DNA of 64,000 nucleotides from CAWANP01 sp963783445 (GCA_963783445.1 CAWANP010000002.1:496001-560000), one strand, 5' to 3'. Shown: positions 6,908 through 17,200, counted from the stretch's first letter. The notes: generated from the sequence alone by a model not told the origin. Program-made: numbers and translations.

Positions 6908-9457
6908 ATGGACCCAGTAGAAGAGCGACTAGCAAGCTTTTATTTGGGACAGGAGCACGACCTGGTGGAGAATGAGACCCTCGATCAGATTGTGGACTAT
7001 GACGCCCGCGATTTGACGACCCACGCCGTATGTCTGGGCATGACCGGCAGTGGCAAAACGGGTTTGGGCGTGATCTTGCTGGAGGAGGCCGCCCTTGATG
7101 GCGTCCCATCTTTGGTCATCGATCCCAAAGGTGACATGACCAACTTGCTTCTGACCTTTCCCGACCTATCGACCGAGGATTTTCAACCCTGGATCAACCC
7201 CGACGATGCCCGGCGCAAGGACATGGATCAGGAGAGCTATGCGGCCAGCATGGCCAATCTCTGGCGCAAGGGGCTGGCTGGGACGGGGCAGGGCCCGGAG
7301 CGCATCCGCCGCCTCAAAGAGGCTGCGGACTTTGTCATCTATACGCCTGGCAGCAGCGCAGGCCGGCAGGTGAGCATTCTCCATACACTCAAGGCCCCCG
7401 ACCTTTCCTGGGACACCGATTCGGAACTGCTGCGGGACAAGATCGAGAGCGTCGTCTCGGCCCTATTGGGCCTGATCGGCATCGAGGCCGACCCGGTGCG
7501 CAGCCGCGAACACATCCTGTTGTCCAACATCTTTGAAAATGCCTGGCGCGCTGGCGAGGACCTCGACCTGGCGCAGCTGATCGTGCGCGTGCAAAAGCCG
7601 CCCTTCTCCCAGCTTGGCGTGTTCCCCGTGGATATTTTTTTTCCGGAAAAGGACCGAATGGAACTGGCCATGTTGCTCAATGGCCTGATGGCCTCCCCGG
7701 CCTTTGCCGATTGGATCCAGGGCCAGCCCCTGGACATCGATGGACTGCTGCACGGCCCTTCGGGCAAGCCGCAGGTCAGTGTCCTGTACATCGCCCACCT
7801 CTCGGAGCCGGAGAAGAAGTTCTTTGTCACCCTGCTCTTGGAGCAGGTGGTGAGCTGGATGCGGGCCCAGAGCGGGACCACCAGCCTGCGGGCGCTGGTC
7901 TACATGGACGAGATGTTTGGCTATCTACCGCCCCATCCCAGCAACCCGCCCACCAAGAAACCGCTACTCACCCTGCTCAAGCAGGCGCGTGCCTTTGGCC
8001 TGGGTCTGATCCTGGCCACCCAGAACCCTGTGGACCTGGACTACAAAGCCCTATCCAACGCTGGAACCTGGTTCATTGGCCGCATGCAGGCTGACCGCGA
8101 CAAGCAGCGTCTGCTGGACGGGCTGGAGGGCGTGCAGGTGGGCAAGGGCGGTACCAGCCGCGCCCAGTTTGACCGCATGATCTCGGCCGTGCAATCGCGG
8201 GTGTTCCTGTTGCACAACGTTCACGAGGACGAACCGGTCGTGTTCCATACTCGCTGGGCCATGAGCTACCTGCGCGGCCCGCTGACGCGTACCCAGATCC
8301 AGCAACTCGTAGCTCAACAGGCCATGACCCCGTCTGCTGCTGCGGCACAGCCCGCTGCGCCCCGAACTCAGGCGTCTTCCATGTACGTTCCGCCACCGCC
8401 TGTGGAGCCGCCACCGCCGCCCGAGCCGGTGATCCCCTATGGCCAGGTGCCGCCGCAACTGCCCTCAGCCGTCAAACAGGTATATCTCCCGGCGCGGGCC
8501 TCTCTTGAGGATGCCTTGGACAAGCTGGCCCGCGAGCAGCGCTGGTCCGCGCGTTCAGCGCAGGATGCCACGGGATACCTGGTCTACGAACCCAATCTGG
8601 TGGGGTTGGCCAAGCTCCGCTTCCCGCACACTAGAAGCCGCCAGACCGCATCCCGGGAGGTTGCTTATCTGCTGCCCGCAGAGGCCGATCTTGGTGGCGT
8701 GGACTGGTCGCGGGGCCAAGTGGTACTGGATACCAGTGACCTGGATCGGCGTGCAGAACCGGACGCTTACTATGCCGAGCTGCCCGCCGACCTGGGCGGC
8801 GTCCGCAGCCTCAGCTCCCTCCAAAAAGGCTTTGCCGACTATTTGTACTACAATTCGTCCATCGCACTGCTCTACAACCCCAAGCTCAAGCTCTACTCCA
8901 AGCTGGATGAGTCCGATGAGCAGTTTCAGCGGCGCTGCCGCCAAGCTGCCGAGAAGGCGCGCGATGCGGAGATCAAAAAGCTCGAGGCCAAGTACGAGAG
9001 CAAGTTGGACACCCTGGAAGACCGGTTGGAGCGAGAAGAACGTGAGTTGGAGGAGGACAAGGTCGAACACAGCGCCCGCAAGCAGGAGGAATTGATGTCG
9101 GGGGCCGAATCGCTCTTTGGCATGTTCTCAGGGCGCAAGTCATCGCGGCGCCTTTCCTCGGCCAGCCGCCGGCGGCGCATGACCCGCCAGGCCAGAGCGG
9201 AGATCAAGGAATCAGAAGATGCCATTGAGGATCTCGAGGAGGAGATCGAGGAGTTGGAGGCAGAGGCCAGGGGCGAGGTGGAAGAGGTCACCGCCCGATG
9301 GCAGACTTATCTCGAGGAAGTGCAAGAGGAGGAAGTCAGACCGCGCCGTACTGACGTACAGGTCAACGTCTTTGCCCTGGCCTGGATCCCCCGCTGGGAG
9401 GTTGATGTCGCGGGCCAGACCCTGACTGTCCCGGCCTTTGAGCCAGAGCCGGTATAG
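6908..9457 (+). CDS. HerA/DUF87-like P-loop ATPase with C-terminal coiled coil
   Basis: About 849 residues from ATG 6908, chosen because GGAGAGGAG lies just upstream; the frame is open back to 6800. Walker A is GMTGSGKTGLG near residue 45 and a Walker-B-like strand is LRALVYMDEMFGYLPP near 330. IDPKGDM and ILATQNPVDLDYKALSNAG are typical of HerA/FtsK-fold ATPases of the DUF853/DUF87 group. A proline-rich linker (PPPPVEPPPPPEP) near residue 500 separates the motor from a second region. The last 150 residues are highly charged coiled coil. The family moves or tethers DNA as hexamers; this member's partner (such as NurA) is not nearby. The function is unassigned. Confidence 0.8.
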   Translation: MDPVEERLASFYLGQEHDLVENETLDQIVDYDARDLTTHAVCLGMTGSGKTGLGVILLEEAALDGVPSLVIDPKGDMTNLLLTFPDLSTEDFQPWINPDDARRKDMDQESYAASMANLWRKGLAGTGQGPERIRRLKEAADFVIYTPGSSAGRQVSILHTLKAPDLSWDTDSELLRDKIESVVSALLGLIGIEADPVRSREHILLSNIFENAWRAGEDLDLAQLIVRVQKPPFSQLGVFPVDIFFPEKDRMELAMLLNGLMASPAFADWIQGQPLDIDGLLHGPSGKPQVSVLYIAHLSEPEKKFFVTLLLEQVVSWMRAQSGTTSLRALVYMDEMFGYLPPHPSNPPTKKPLLTLLKQARAFGLGLILATQNPVDLDYKALSNAGTWFIGRMQADRDKQRLLDGLEGVQVGKGGTSRAQFDRMISAVQSRVFLLHNVHEDEPVVFHTRWAMSYLRGPLTRTQIQQLVAQQAMTPSAAAAQPAAPRTQASSMYVPPPPVEPPPPPEPVIPYGQVPPQLPSAVKQVYLPARASLEDALDKLAREQRWSARSAQDATGYLVYEPNLVGLAKLRFPHTRSRQTASREVAYLLPAEADLGGVDWSRGQVVLDTSDLDRRAEPDAYYAELPADLGGVRSLSSLQKGFADYLYYNSSIALLYNPKLKLYSKLDESDEQFQRRCRQAAEKARDAEIKKLEAKYESKLDTLEDRLEREERELEEDKVEHSARKQEELMSGAESLFGMFSGRKSSRRLSSASRRRRMTRQARAEIKESEDAIEDLEEEIEELEAEARGEVEEVTARWQTYLEEVQEEEVRPRRTDVQVNVFALAWIPRWEVDVAGQTLTVPAFEPEPV

Positions 9458-9474
9458 CCAGCGGCCCCAAAGCG

Positions 9475-9491
9475 CCAGGCATGGCGCCTGG
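9475..9491 (+). terminator. Short hairpin after the ATPase gene, possible terminator
   Basis: CCAGGC (9475-9480) pairs with GCCTGG (9486-9491) eighteen bases after the stop codon. It lacks a T tract, so termination is uncertain. Confidence 0.3.
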
Positions 9492-9641
9492 AACAACAGT
9501 GACATCTCGAGCGACAATCGGTGAGGTCATTGCGGGCGTTTTATGGTGCATGGTGCCGCAAGGGCAGGAACTTGGTGGCCTGTGATGAAGGGTATAGAGC
9601 TTTCCACCGGACATCAAACAGACAAGAATGAGGAGAACTAG

Positions 9642-10337
9642 ACAAACCTGACCGCCCTTGTAGAGCGTAGCCTGAGAAACCTGGGTGTGGAGACTATTGA
9701 CCTGCTTCAACTGCATTGCCCGCCCACCCAGGTTTTTTACGAGCCCGAAGTTTTTGGTGTGCTCGATGATCTGGCGGCTGCCGGCAAGCTCCGCTACTAT
9801 GGCGTCAGCGTCGAAAAGGTAGAGGAAGCACTCAAAGCCATCGAATACCCCAATGTCCAGACGGTACAGATTATCTTTAACATGTTCCGCCACCGCCCGG
9901 CCGATCTCTTTTTCCCGCGGGCGCAGGAACGCGGCATCGGCATCCTGGCCCGGGTGCCTCTCGCCAGCGGCCTGCTGACCGGCAAGATGCGAGCCGACAC
10001 TGCCTTTGGGCAGGACGATCACCGGAACTTTAACCGTTATGGCGAGTTCTTTGACGTGGGCGAAACCTTTTCCGGAGTGCCCTACGAGGCTGGCTTGGAG
10101 GCAGTGGATGCCCTGCGTCCGCTGGTGCCTGAGGGTGCCACCATGGCCCAGATAGCCCTGCGCTGGATCCTGATGTTCGATGCTGTTAGCTGCGCCATCC
10201 CCGGCGCCAAGCGCCCGCAGCAAGCCGCCGATAACGTCGCCGCCAGCGACCTGCCGCCCCTGAGCGACGAGACCATGGCTGCCGTGGACGATATCTACGA
10301 CCGGCTGGTCCGCCCTTACGTCCACCAGCGTTGGTAG
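9642..10337 (+). pseudogene. Aldo/keto reductase lacking its N-terminal third
   Basis: About 231 residues in frame from a TAG at 9639-9641, matching the C-terminal two thirds of an aldo/keto reductase. Matching segments are LVERSLRNLGVETIDLLQLH, the strand with SVEKVEEAL, the block LARVPLASGLLTGK, and the NADPH-binding segment IPGAKRPQQAADNV. The beta-barrel strands that carry the catalytic Asp, Tyr and Lys are missing. The 180 bases upstream encode nothing similar, so the 5' end has been deleted rather than merely frameshifted. A GTG at 9687 is the first usable start. Either a decayed gene or an assembly deletion. Confidence 0.75.
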
Positions 10338-10378
10338 GTGTTGGTCTTGCCACCTTTGGCTGGGTGAGACTGAAGAAC

Positions 10379-10417
10379 AAAGGACTGGCAGACCTTCCTA
10401 GATCTGCCAGTCCTTTT
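10379..10417. terminator. Bidirectional intrinsic terminator between the reductase remnant and rtcA
   Basis: AAAGGACTGGCAGA (10379-10392) pairs with TCTGCCAGTCCTTTT (10403-10417), with A runs on the left and T runs on the right, between two converging genes. It reaches the last base of the rtcA stop codon. Confidence 0.85.
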
Positions 10418-11550
10418 CATTCGATCCGACACAAGCCCGGCTCGCCCAGCTCCCCCTCCACCCGTACTCGTCCGGGCAGGAACTGGTTCACCACCCAGGC
10501 GCTGGTCTGTAGGTGCTGGGTCACCGCCTCGGTCGTAAAGTACGATGGACCCTTGATCAGCGCCAAGGGCAGTACCAACTGGTCCGCCAGGTAGTGGTCC
10601 ACGGCGGCATCGCTCTTCAGATAGGCCAGCAGGTCCTCCACCGCCTCCTTGGCCACCTGTTCCGCCGGCTTGCCCAGCTCCCCCAGGGACGTGAACCCGG
10701 CAGCAGCGTTCTCCGACTCCGTCCACAGGAACATCACTGTGCCCCGTCCCTTGGATGGCGCGTCCACAATCTGGATGCGGGCGTTCACGCCGTTGGCGCG
10801 CAGCGTCTGGAGCGCCGCCCGTTCCTGCCGATCCCGGATATGTTTGGGCAGATTGCTGCTGGCGGACACGCCCCGTACTCGCAACAGGTCTCCCCGCCGG
10901 CGTAGGTCCAGGCCAGACAGGCCAGTCGTCGCTATGGTGCTGCCCTGCTTTGCTGCGTGTTGCGCGTTGCGCATTGCGTGGTATGCGTCGCCATCAGCCT
11001 GTAGGCTGGAATTCGCCGCGCCCACCACCGTCGCCTGGACGGCGCCACCGCCCTGCGGGTACCAGCCCCACTTCTGGATGTTCACCTTGGCCTGGATGCC
11101 TATGCGGGCCAGTGCTGGCAGGTACACGCGCTTCAGATAGTCATAGGGCGGACTCCAGGCGACGTGTGTTCCGCCGCGGAGCGTCAACTGCGATGTACCT
11201 CCGGCCAAGACCAGGGGCAGGAGTACCGCCTGCAGGATAAGGCTCACCGACCCGGCACTGCCCCCCTTGGCCGCCTGGGCCACGTCAAAGGTGTAAGTGC
11301 CTGCCTGCGGCGCCGAGTCTGGCACAAAAGTCACCGACTGAGCGTTTAGCTTGGCTCCCTCCATCCGGGCCCCGCACACCTTGGCCACCGCCCGTACGCT
11401 CGCTAGATGCTGGGGAGCCAACCCTGGCTTGCGCCGCCGGGCCCGGATGTTCTCAATGCGCACTGACTTGCCGGTTATCGCTGCCAGGGCCAGGCTGGTG
11501 CGCAGTACCTGGCCGCCGCCTTCCCCGTACGAACCGTCAATGGTGAGCAT
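10417..11550 (-). CDS. rtcA: RNA 3'-terminal phosphate cyclase
   Basis: Converts RNA 3'-phosphate ends to 2',3'-cyclic phosphates using ATP. The N-terminus IDGSYGEGGGQVLRTSLALA is the family signature. The middle has LRGGTHVAWSPPYDYL and the C-terminal part contains DHYLADQLVLPLAL, with the expected active-site His in the DHYLADQ block. From ATG 11550 the protein is 377 residues, slightly longer than E. coli RtcA. AAGGGA lies eight bases upstream, so this start is preferred over an in-frame ATG sixteen codons earlier. A residue stretch near 210-225 (AMRNAQHAAKQGSTIATT) looks like a lineage insertion. No rtcB ligase is adjacent; the upstream gene is a dipeptide epimerase. Confidence 0.93.
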   Translation of the reverse strand: MLTIDGSYGEGGGQVLRTSLALAAITGKSVRIENIRARRRKPGLAPQHLASVRAVAKVCGARMEGAKLNAQSVTFVPDSAPQAGTYTFDVAQAAKGGSAGSVSLILQAVLLPLVLAGGTSQLTLRGGTHVAWSPPYDYLKRVYLPALARIGIQAKVNIQKWGWYPQGGGAVQATVVGAANSSLQADGDAYHAMRNAQHAAKQGSTIATTGLSGLDLRRRGDLLRVRGVSASSNLPKHIRDRQERAALQTLRANGVNARIQIVDAPSKGRGTVMFLWTESENAAAGFTSLGELGKPAEQVAKEAVEDLLAYLKSDAAVDHYLADQLVLPLALIKGPSYFTTEAVTQHLQTSAWVVNQFLPGRVRVEGELGEPGLCRIE

Positions 11551-11648
11551 CTGGTGTCCCTTCCCACTAGAAGTCGCCGGCTCGTCCTGTCTGTCCATGG
11601 GGTCAGGGCGAGCGTGGTTCTCAAGAGAGTCTCAAGCTGTTTGGGCGC

Positions 11649-11692
11649 CTCTGGTGGTCCCTCCGCCAGAGACCTGAACTTGTTCAGGTCTC
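11649..11692 (-). repeat. Two overlapping palindromes between the epimerase gene and rtcA
   Basis: GAGACCTGAAC (11669-11679) and GTTCAGGTCTC (11682-11692) form a perfect 11-bp palindrome with a 2-base centre. CTCTGG (11649-11654) can pair with CCAGAG (11666-11671), which overlaps the first palindrome, so the two helices exclude each other. The element lies 6 bases after the epimerase stop and 100 bases before rtcA. Confidence 0.55.
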
Positions 11693-11697
11693 CCTGG

Positions 11698-12741
11698 TCA
11701 TCCTGCTGGGTATGGATGTTGGCGTGGTGTGACGCCCAGACCTGGCCCGTCGGGCAGGATCAACTGCCCAGTCGCTACCTGAACGCCGACAAAGGGATCG
11801 TCGCTGATGAGCAGCGTACCATCCAGGTCAGCCCAATCAACCAGTGGCGCCAGGTGGGCCGCGGCCGTGATGCCTACCGAGGTTTCCACCATGCAGCCCA
11901 GCATCACCTGCAAGTCGTGGGCACGGGCTACGGCGATCATACGCCGTGCTTCGCGCAATCCACCTGCCTTCTGTACCTTGATGTTCACGCCATCTACACA
12001 GCCTGCCAGGCGGGGGATGTCGCGCGCCGTGCGCACCGGCTCGTCGGCGAAAACCGGCAGGGTCGAGGCTTGGCGTACCCGGCGCATGCCCTCCAGGTCC
12101 TCCTCGGGCAGTGGCTGTTCAATCCATTCCAGCCCCAGATCGGCCAGGGCCGGGATGAGCTGGATCGCCTGGTCAGCGGTCCAGGCACAATTGGCGTCGG
12201 CCACCAGGCGGGCGTCGCTCACGGCCCGTACGGCGCGTACCAGGGCCAGGCTGCGATCACCATCGCTGTCCAGCTTGAGCTTGAGGATTGGGAAACCGGT
12301 TGCCTCGCGGGCCTTGGCCTGTACCTCCTCTACTGTCCCCAGACCGATGGTCAGTGACGTAACCGGCGCCTGTTGCGGGTTCAGCCCCAGGAGCCGGTAC
12401 AGCGGCGTACCCAGTTTTTTGCCTACCAGGTCGTGCAGGGCCATGTCCACCGCCGCCCGCCCTGCCTGCGAGCCGTCTGGCAGCGCCGCCAGCAGATCTT
12501 CCAACAGGAAGGGATCTCTGCCTGGGGACCAGTGCAAGGCGAGCGCCTCCAGGTACTCTAGCACGCTAGCCTGGGTCTCGTGGTGCTGGCGTACCGGCGC
12601 CGCCTCCCCAATACCCTCGTCCTCTCCGTCACCGATGCGTACCAGCACGTTATGCCGTACGTCGCTGCTGCCGTGTGCAATGCGGAAGGGTGTCTTTAGC
12701 GTGAGCGTGATCGGTTCATACTGCAAGTACATGTGATTCAT
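11698..12741 (-). CDS. Dipeptide epimerase (enolase superfamily, Ala-Glu epimerase type)
   Basis: 347 residues. Enolase-superfamily capping domain at 1-125, then a TIM barrel. Catalytic KxK is KLKL (Lys around 152-154); the metal-ligand series is DANCAW (Asp), EQPLPEED (Glu) and FADEP (Asp). The second catalytic lysine is in VNIKVQKAGGL. DDPFVG near the C-terminus matches the dipeptide-epimerase specificity loop. The family racemises the second residue of L-Ala-D/L-Glu and related dipeptides, usually for murein peptide recycling. A short MNHMYLQYEPI leader leaves ATG 12741 or the next ATG (residue 4) as start. It lies in a minus-strand series: zinc ribbon, cupin, epimerase, rtcA. Confidence 0.88.
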   Translation of the reverse strand: MNHMYLQYEPITLTLKTPFRIAHGSSDVRHNVLVRIGDGEDEGIGEAAPVRQHHETQASVLEYLEALALHWSPGRDPFLLEDLLAALPDGSQAGRAAVDMALHDLVGKKLGTPLYRLLGLNPQQAPVTSLTIGLGTVEEVQAKAREATGFPILKLKLDSDGDRSLALVRAVRAVSDARLVADANCAWTADQAIQLIPALADLGLEWIEQPLPEEDLEGMRRVRQASTLPVFADEPVRTARDIPRLAGCVDGVNIKVQKAGGLREARRMIAVARAHDLQVMLGCMVETSVGITAAAHLAPLVDWADLDGTLLISDDPFVGVQVATGQLILPDGPGLGVTPRQHPYPAG

Positions 12742-12844
12742 CCTTGGGGTACGAGCATCGCTGGTTTCTCTGTCTCAGCGAGCAGGGTGGTTTGGCCGCC
12801 ATTGATGCTGTGATCTTGCTGACCCCTTGTACGACGGCTCGCAG

Positions 12845-13246
12845 TCACAAGCCAAGGCGCGATCGAACGACTATCGACCTTTCGTCCTGAGCGCTCTGGC
12901 CGGTCAAGCCCGGGACATGGATCACAACGTGGTGATAGTCGGCTGAGCTACAGACAAATGTGTGCGCTTCGTCCGGCTCCAGGATGAGCAAGTCCCCGGC
13001 AGACAACGCTATGCTCTGCCTCTCCACCCTGATCTCCGCAGTGCCACGCACGACCAGGTAGATCTCGGAAATTTGAGCGTGGACGTGGGGTTCGTCGATT
13101 CCCTTATTGGCAAATCCGATGGAGACGCCCAGGTCAGAATCCCAAGGACTGGCGTACCAGCCTTTGTCATCAGATAGATTCGCCTGTTTGAATCGCACTC
13201 GGTTCTCTCTCAGGTCCTGCCTGGATATGAACAAGGTGGAGACCAT
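12845..13246 (-). CDS. Small cupin-domain protein
   Basis: 133 residues, essentially one beta-barrel. Cupin motif 1 is HVHAQISEIYLVVRG (HxH, Glu and Gly in the right spacing) and motif 2 is ILEPDEAHTFVCSSADYHHVV, with its His. This gives a plausible metal site of three His and one Glu. Single-domain cupins of this size include sugar isomerases, dioxygenases and sensors; nothing here decides which. It is downstream of the zinc-ribbon gene by 48 bases and upstream of the dipeptide epimerase by 103. Confidence 0.8.
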   Translation of the reverse strand: MVSTLFISRQDLRENRVRFKQANLSDDKGWYASPWDSDLGVSIGFANKGIDEPHVHAQISEIYLVVRGTAEIRVERQSIALSAGDLLILEPDEAHTFVCSSADYHHVVIHVPGLTGQSAQDERSIVVRSRLGL

Positions 13247-13294
13247 AGGGTCCGCCAGTCAAGTGTGCCAGGCGGACAGGTGGGCCAGCTCATC

Positions 13295-13570
13295 TCAACG
13301 CCAGAATCGCCACCAGGCGCCTTTGGTCTGCGCTTTTTTGTCCTTGCCGCGTGCCTGAGGGCGTTCGTCGTCCTCAGGCGCCAGCGCATCCAACCACCGC
13401 CAATCCAAGTCCGCAGGCTCTGCTGCACCCGCAGTGGGTTGTGCGGCAATATTGGCCAGGCTTGCCCCGCAAGCTGGGCATGTGGGGCGGCCTGCAGGCC
13501 AGGTTCCACCACAGGTGGTGCAGGACTTGACCTCTTCGGTTTCGGCTGTCACTGAACTCTCACCGGTCAT
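13295..13570 (-). CDS. Small zinc-ribbon protein of unknown function
   Basis: 91 residues from ATG 13570, preceded by GGAGGGGGAG. One zinc ribbon near the N-terminus: CTTCGG, then PTCPACG, giving paired CxxC knuckles. The rest is low complexity, rich in Ala, Pro and charged residues, ending in basic and aromatic WWRFWR. No enzymatic motif is visible. Proteins like this are often annotated only as zinc ribbon. It is the first gene of the zinc ribbon/cupin/epimerase/rtcA series. Confidence 0.6.
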   Translation of the reverse strand: MTGESSVTAETEEVKSCTTCGGTWPAGRPTCPACGASLANIAAQPTAGAAEPADLDWRWLDALAPEDDERPQARGKDKKAQTKGAWWRFWR

Positions 13571-13784
13571 TGCTCCACTCCCCCTCCGGCAGCGCGGCGG
13601 ACAAGGTCTTATGTCCAGCACCGCTTGCTGGTATGCACCTCAGATTATGCCACAACTAGCCAAGCACGTCAATTTCTGCCAAGTCTGCTCGTGGTCTATC
13701 ACCAAGGGGCACGGCATCTATCTGGATCCGACCACGTCGGGCGAGCCACTGGTCGCGCCGTTTCCACCAGAATCAGCAAAATAG

Positions 13785-14286
13785 GTAGGCTTCGTGAAAG
13801 GTGACGTGTTGACGGCTGTGAACGGACAGGCAGTCCCCAAGGGCAGTAAGTTGCAGGAACTGTGGGAGGGCTCGATGTGGGACGGCAGCGATGCGACGCT
13901 CACCATTGGGGCTTGGATGGCGCGGAGCGAGAGGTGGCGCTGGCTTCCAGGCCGCAGTCCTCTTGGAACCTGGAGGCTCAGCAGGCCATCAGAGTCATCG
14001 GCGAGCAGGCCCTGGACCGCAACCTCACCTTTGGCATTGGCCTCGTCAGGCTGTGGTTTGTCGTGACAACTGGCTCGCCTGGCGAAGGGGTGATTACCCT
14101 GGGATCCTGGCTCTGATAGGCGTCGGTGCAGGCCTTGCCCATTGGGCTTTTGCGGCCGGCAACCAGTTCAACTTCGGCGCGCTCAGCCAAGTTGGACTGC
14201 TCGCCTGCATCGTGCAGCTGCCAGCCTGGCTGGCGTGGGCCAGAATTGTGCTAGGTAAGCTGGGCTCGGCGGCTGCAGAGTCCTAG
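13785..14286 (+). pseudogene. Remnant of a PDZ-domain membrane protein
   Basis: Three frames in succession encode one protein-like series. First comes the back half of a PDZ domain (GFVKGDVLTAVNGQAVPKGS, then SDATLTIG). It is followed by LDGAEREVALASRPQSSWNL in a second frame. Hydrophobic helices follow in frames two and three (TFGIGLVRLWFVVTTGSP, then ILALIGVGAGLAHWAF and VGLLACIVQLPAWLAWARIVL). Shifts fall near 13905 and 14095. An in-frame TAG precedes the PDZ piece, so the 5' end is missing as well. Membrane signalling proteins with a PDZ domain and helices exist in this lineage, but the catalytic part is absent. Its stop overlaps the stop of the convergent secreted-protein gene. Confidence 0.55.
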
Positions 14287-17200
14287 TAGGGCTCAACCAC
14301 GAGGTCGTCCCAGTATTTGCTGCCCGAGGAGTAGCTCCACAGCCCGATGCGTCCGTTCAGCAGCCGGCCGCTGTCTTTGTGCCAGGCGTTCACCTGCCAG
14401 TCCGCGGGCTCATCCGTGCCGTCTGGCCATACTTTGGCACGGATCTCTGTCCGCGCTCCCGTATCTACTACCTCCAGCACGAACCAGTACCATAGGTTTG
14501 GTTTCGGTTTGACGTTCGTCTGTGTGTCTCCCTCCAGTCTTACTGTACTATTCGGGTGTGGCGCCAGGTGGAAAGACGTGTCGCCATACCGCCGCAGCCG
14601 GTAGTAGACGTCCCGGTCTGCGTACTGGCTGTAGGCTGTCACCCCCAGACCGCCTGCCGCGGACGTCATCATCATCCGGCCCCGGAATCGGAGATCTGAC
14701 CATTCCTTGCTGCCCACCCCGACATAGTGCGAGTGGATATTCTTCTCTGTCGACTGGGTACCGAATACCTTGTCGCCAGGAAGGTCGTACACCTTGAATA
14801 GGCGGTTGTCCTGCCGCATGCTGTTCCCAGCTCTCGTGTCGTACCAGCCGGCCGGATCGGCGCCCGTTGCGTAGCCCTGGAAGTCCTCCGCATAGAGCCA
14901 GGGCACCTCCTCAAAGGTTGCCGTAACGGTCGTATCGCCGGAAATCTCAATGGCGGCTGGATTCAAGAGACCGGACAGGGCTCCGATCCAGCCGGCAAAG
15001 ACCCATCCTGCATCGGCTATCGCTTCGACCTGTACCATGTCTCCGAGGTGATAGGTCGCCTTCTGAGGCATCACTGCCACCTGCCCGCCGCCAATGACGC
15101 TGGGCGCCAGGGCGTACTCTTCCATTGCAAAGACTGCCACTACGGCCTTGTCACCATCCATGCCAATGGTAGTTGGGTTGCTGCTCCCCAGCAGATCGCC
15201 ATTCCAGTGGTCAAAGCGCCAGCCTGTGCGTCCTTCCGCTGCCAGTGTGACTTTTTCATCCAGCCGGTAGGCGGCCTTGTCTGGCTCCTTGGACACCGAT
15301 CCCTCGCCCTCTGTGTCTATCAACAAGGCGTATTGGCCCTCGCTGAATAGTGCTGTTACTTTCTTGTCCCCATCCATGGTGATGCTGAGGGTGCTTTCAG
15401 AGCCCGCTGCATCGCCGCTCCATCCGGCAAAGCGCCAGCCAGCGTCAGCCACTGCTGACAGCTCAACTTCCTCGCCATGGCCATAGGTTTCTTTCTCCGG
15501 CGAAATCGCTATTGCACCGTCCCCGGTCACCTCCACCCGCAATGTGTATGCTTCCTCGACAAAGACGGCCTCCACGACTTTGTCCCCGTCCATGATCACA
15601 GCCCCGGGGTTCTCGCTGCCCGATAGGTCGTCACTCCACTTCTCAAAACGCCAGCCTGGCTCCCCGGTCGCTGTCAGGATCACCTCCTGGCCATCGGCGT
15701 ACCGCGCCTGATCTGGCGCTACGCTCACAGCGCCCCGGCCCAGCTCAGTGACCTCGAGATCCCAGTACTTTGTCCGTGTTACTGGGTATGCCAGCAGATC
15801 ATCCCAGTACTTGCTGCCCGAGGAATAGCTCCACACTCCGATCCGGCCATTTGTCAGCCGGCCACCGCCGCTGTGCCAGGCGTTCACTTGCCAGTCCTCT
15901 GGTTCGGGCGTACCTTCCGGCCAGACCTTGGCCCGGATCTCGGTCTGCGTTCCTGTGTCCCCTATCTCAACCAGGAACCAGTACCATATGTCCGGCCGTG
16001 GCTTGACCCCCGTATCCGTGTCCCCATCCAAGGCCACCGAGTTGTGGGGGTGCGAGGCTAAATGGAAAGCTGTGCTGTCATGCCGTCGCAACCGGTAGTA
16101 GACGTCCTCGTCCGCATACTTGCTGTAGAATGTCACCCCCACGCCACTGTCCTGCGATGTGATCATCATCCTGCCCATGTAGCGAAAGTCTGACCATTCT
16201 TCGCTGCCCGTCCCCACATAGTGAGCGTGGATGTTGCTTTGTTTTGATTTGGTGCCAAATGCCTGGTTCTCTCCGAGGTCGTACACCTGGAACAGGCCAT
16301 CATCCTGGACCATGCTGTTATCTGCCTTGGTGTCGTACCAGCCATCAGGATTCGCCCCGCCTTCATATCCTTCAAAGCTTTCCTCGTACGAGACCACGCT
16401 CTGGACAAAGGTGGCCGTCACACTCGTGTCGCCGGTGATTTCCAGGGCTGTCGGGCTTCCACGGCCGGAGAGGTTGCCACTCCAGCGGCCTAGGGCGTAG
16501 CCAGGTTCCGGCCGGGCCACAAACTGGAGTTTCGTTCCCCCGGCGTATCCGCCTCCGCCGCAATTGGGCGGTAGGCTGGATTCCACCGAACCGGAGCTAC
16601 CTGGTTCGACGCTCACAGACAGGGTGTAGCAGCCAGGGCCAAAGTTGGCTGTGAGCGACCGGTCTTTGACCATTTCCAGGGACCAGGTTCCATCGCCGTT
16701 GTCCGTCAAGTCTTCAGAGTCGGCGCCGCTCCAGTCCTCAAAGACCCAGCCCGCTGCCGGTAGGGGGCTGAGCCGTACCATCTCACCTTCGGCGTAGGCG
16801 GCCGTGTTGGCTTCCCTATCCACGGTCCCCTGGCCCATGGTGTCGATGGCCAGAGTATAGATGCCGCCCACCGGGCGGACCTGCACATCGCCAAAGGTAA
16901 CATCTGCCTGGTGGGCGAGCAACAGAAAACTGCCTGTCTGCGGGTCGTTCAGCGCCTCCTGGCCCTTTAGGTCCCAACCCGAGGGCTCGGGCTCGTTTGC
17001 TCGCCACATTTTCAGCCGGTAGAATCCGCCTTTGCCTGGCTTGGTCTCAACACGCATCTTGAGGACATAGGGCACATTTAGCTTCAGTTTCTGGCTGTTT
17101 GTGCTGTCTATGAGCCGCTTCTTGTTGCCATCGATCCGTAGGTTCTTAGCGCCGGAGTCGAACCACCGGTACCAACCCAGGGCGCCCAGGGGATACCAGC

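Noticed and set aside
9363..10325. 320-codon minus-strand frame over the aldo/keto reductase
   Set aside because: Shadow of the reductase remnant and the ATPase end; no recognisable domain.
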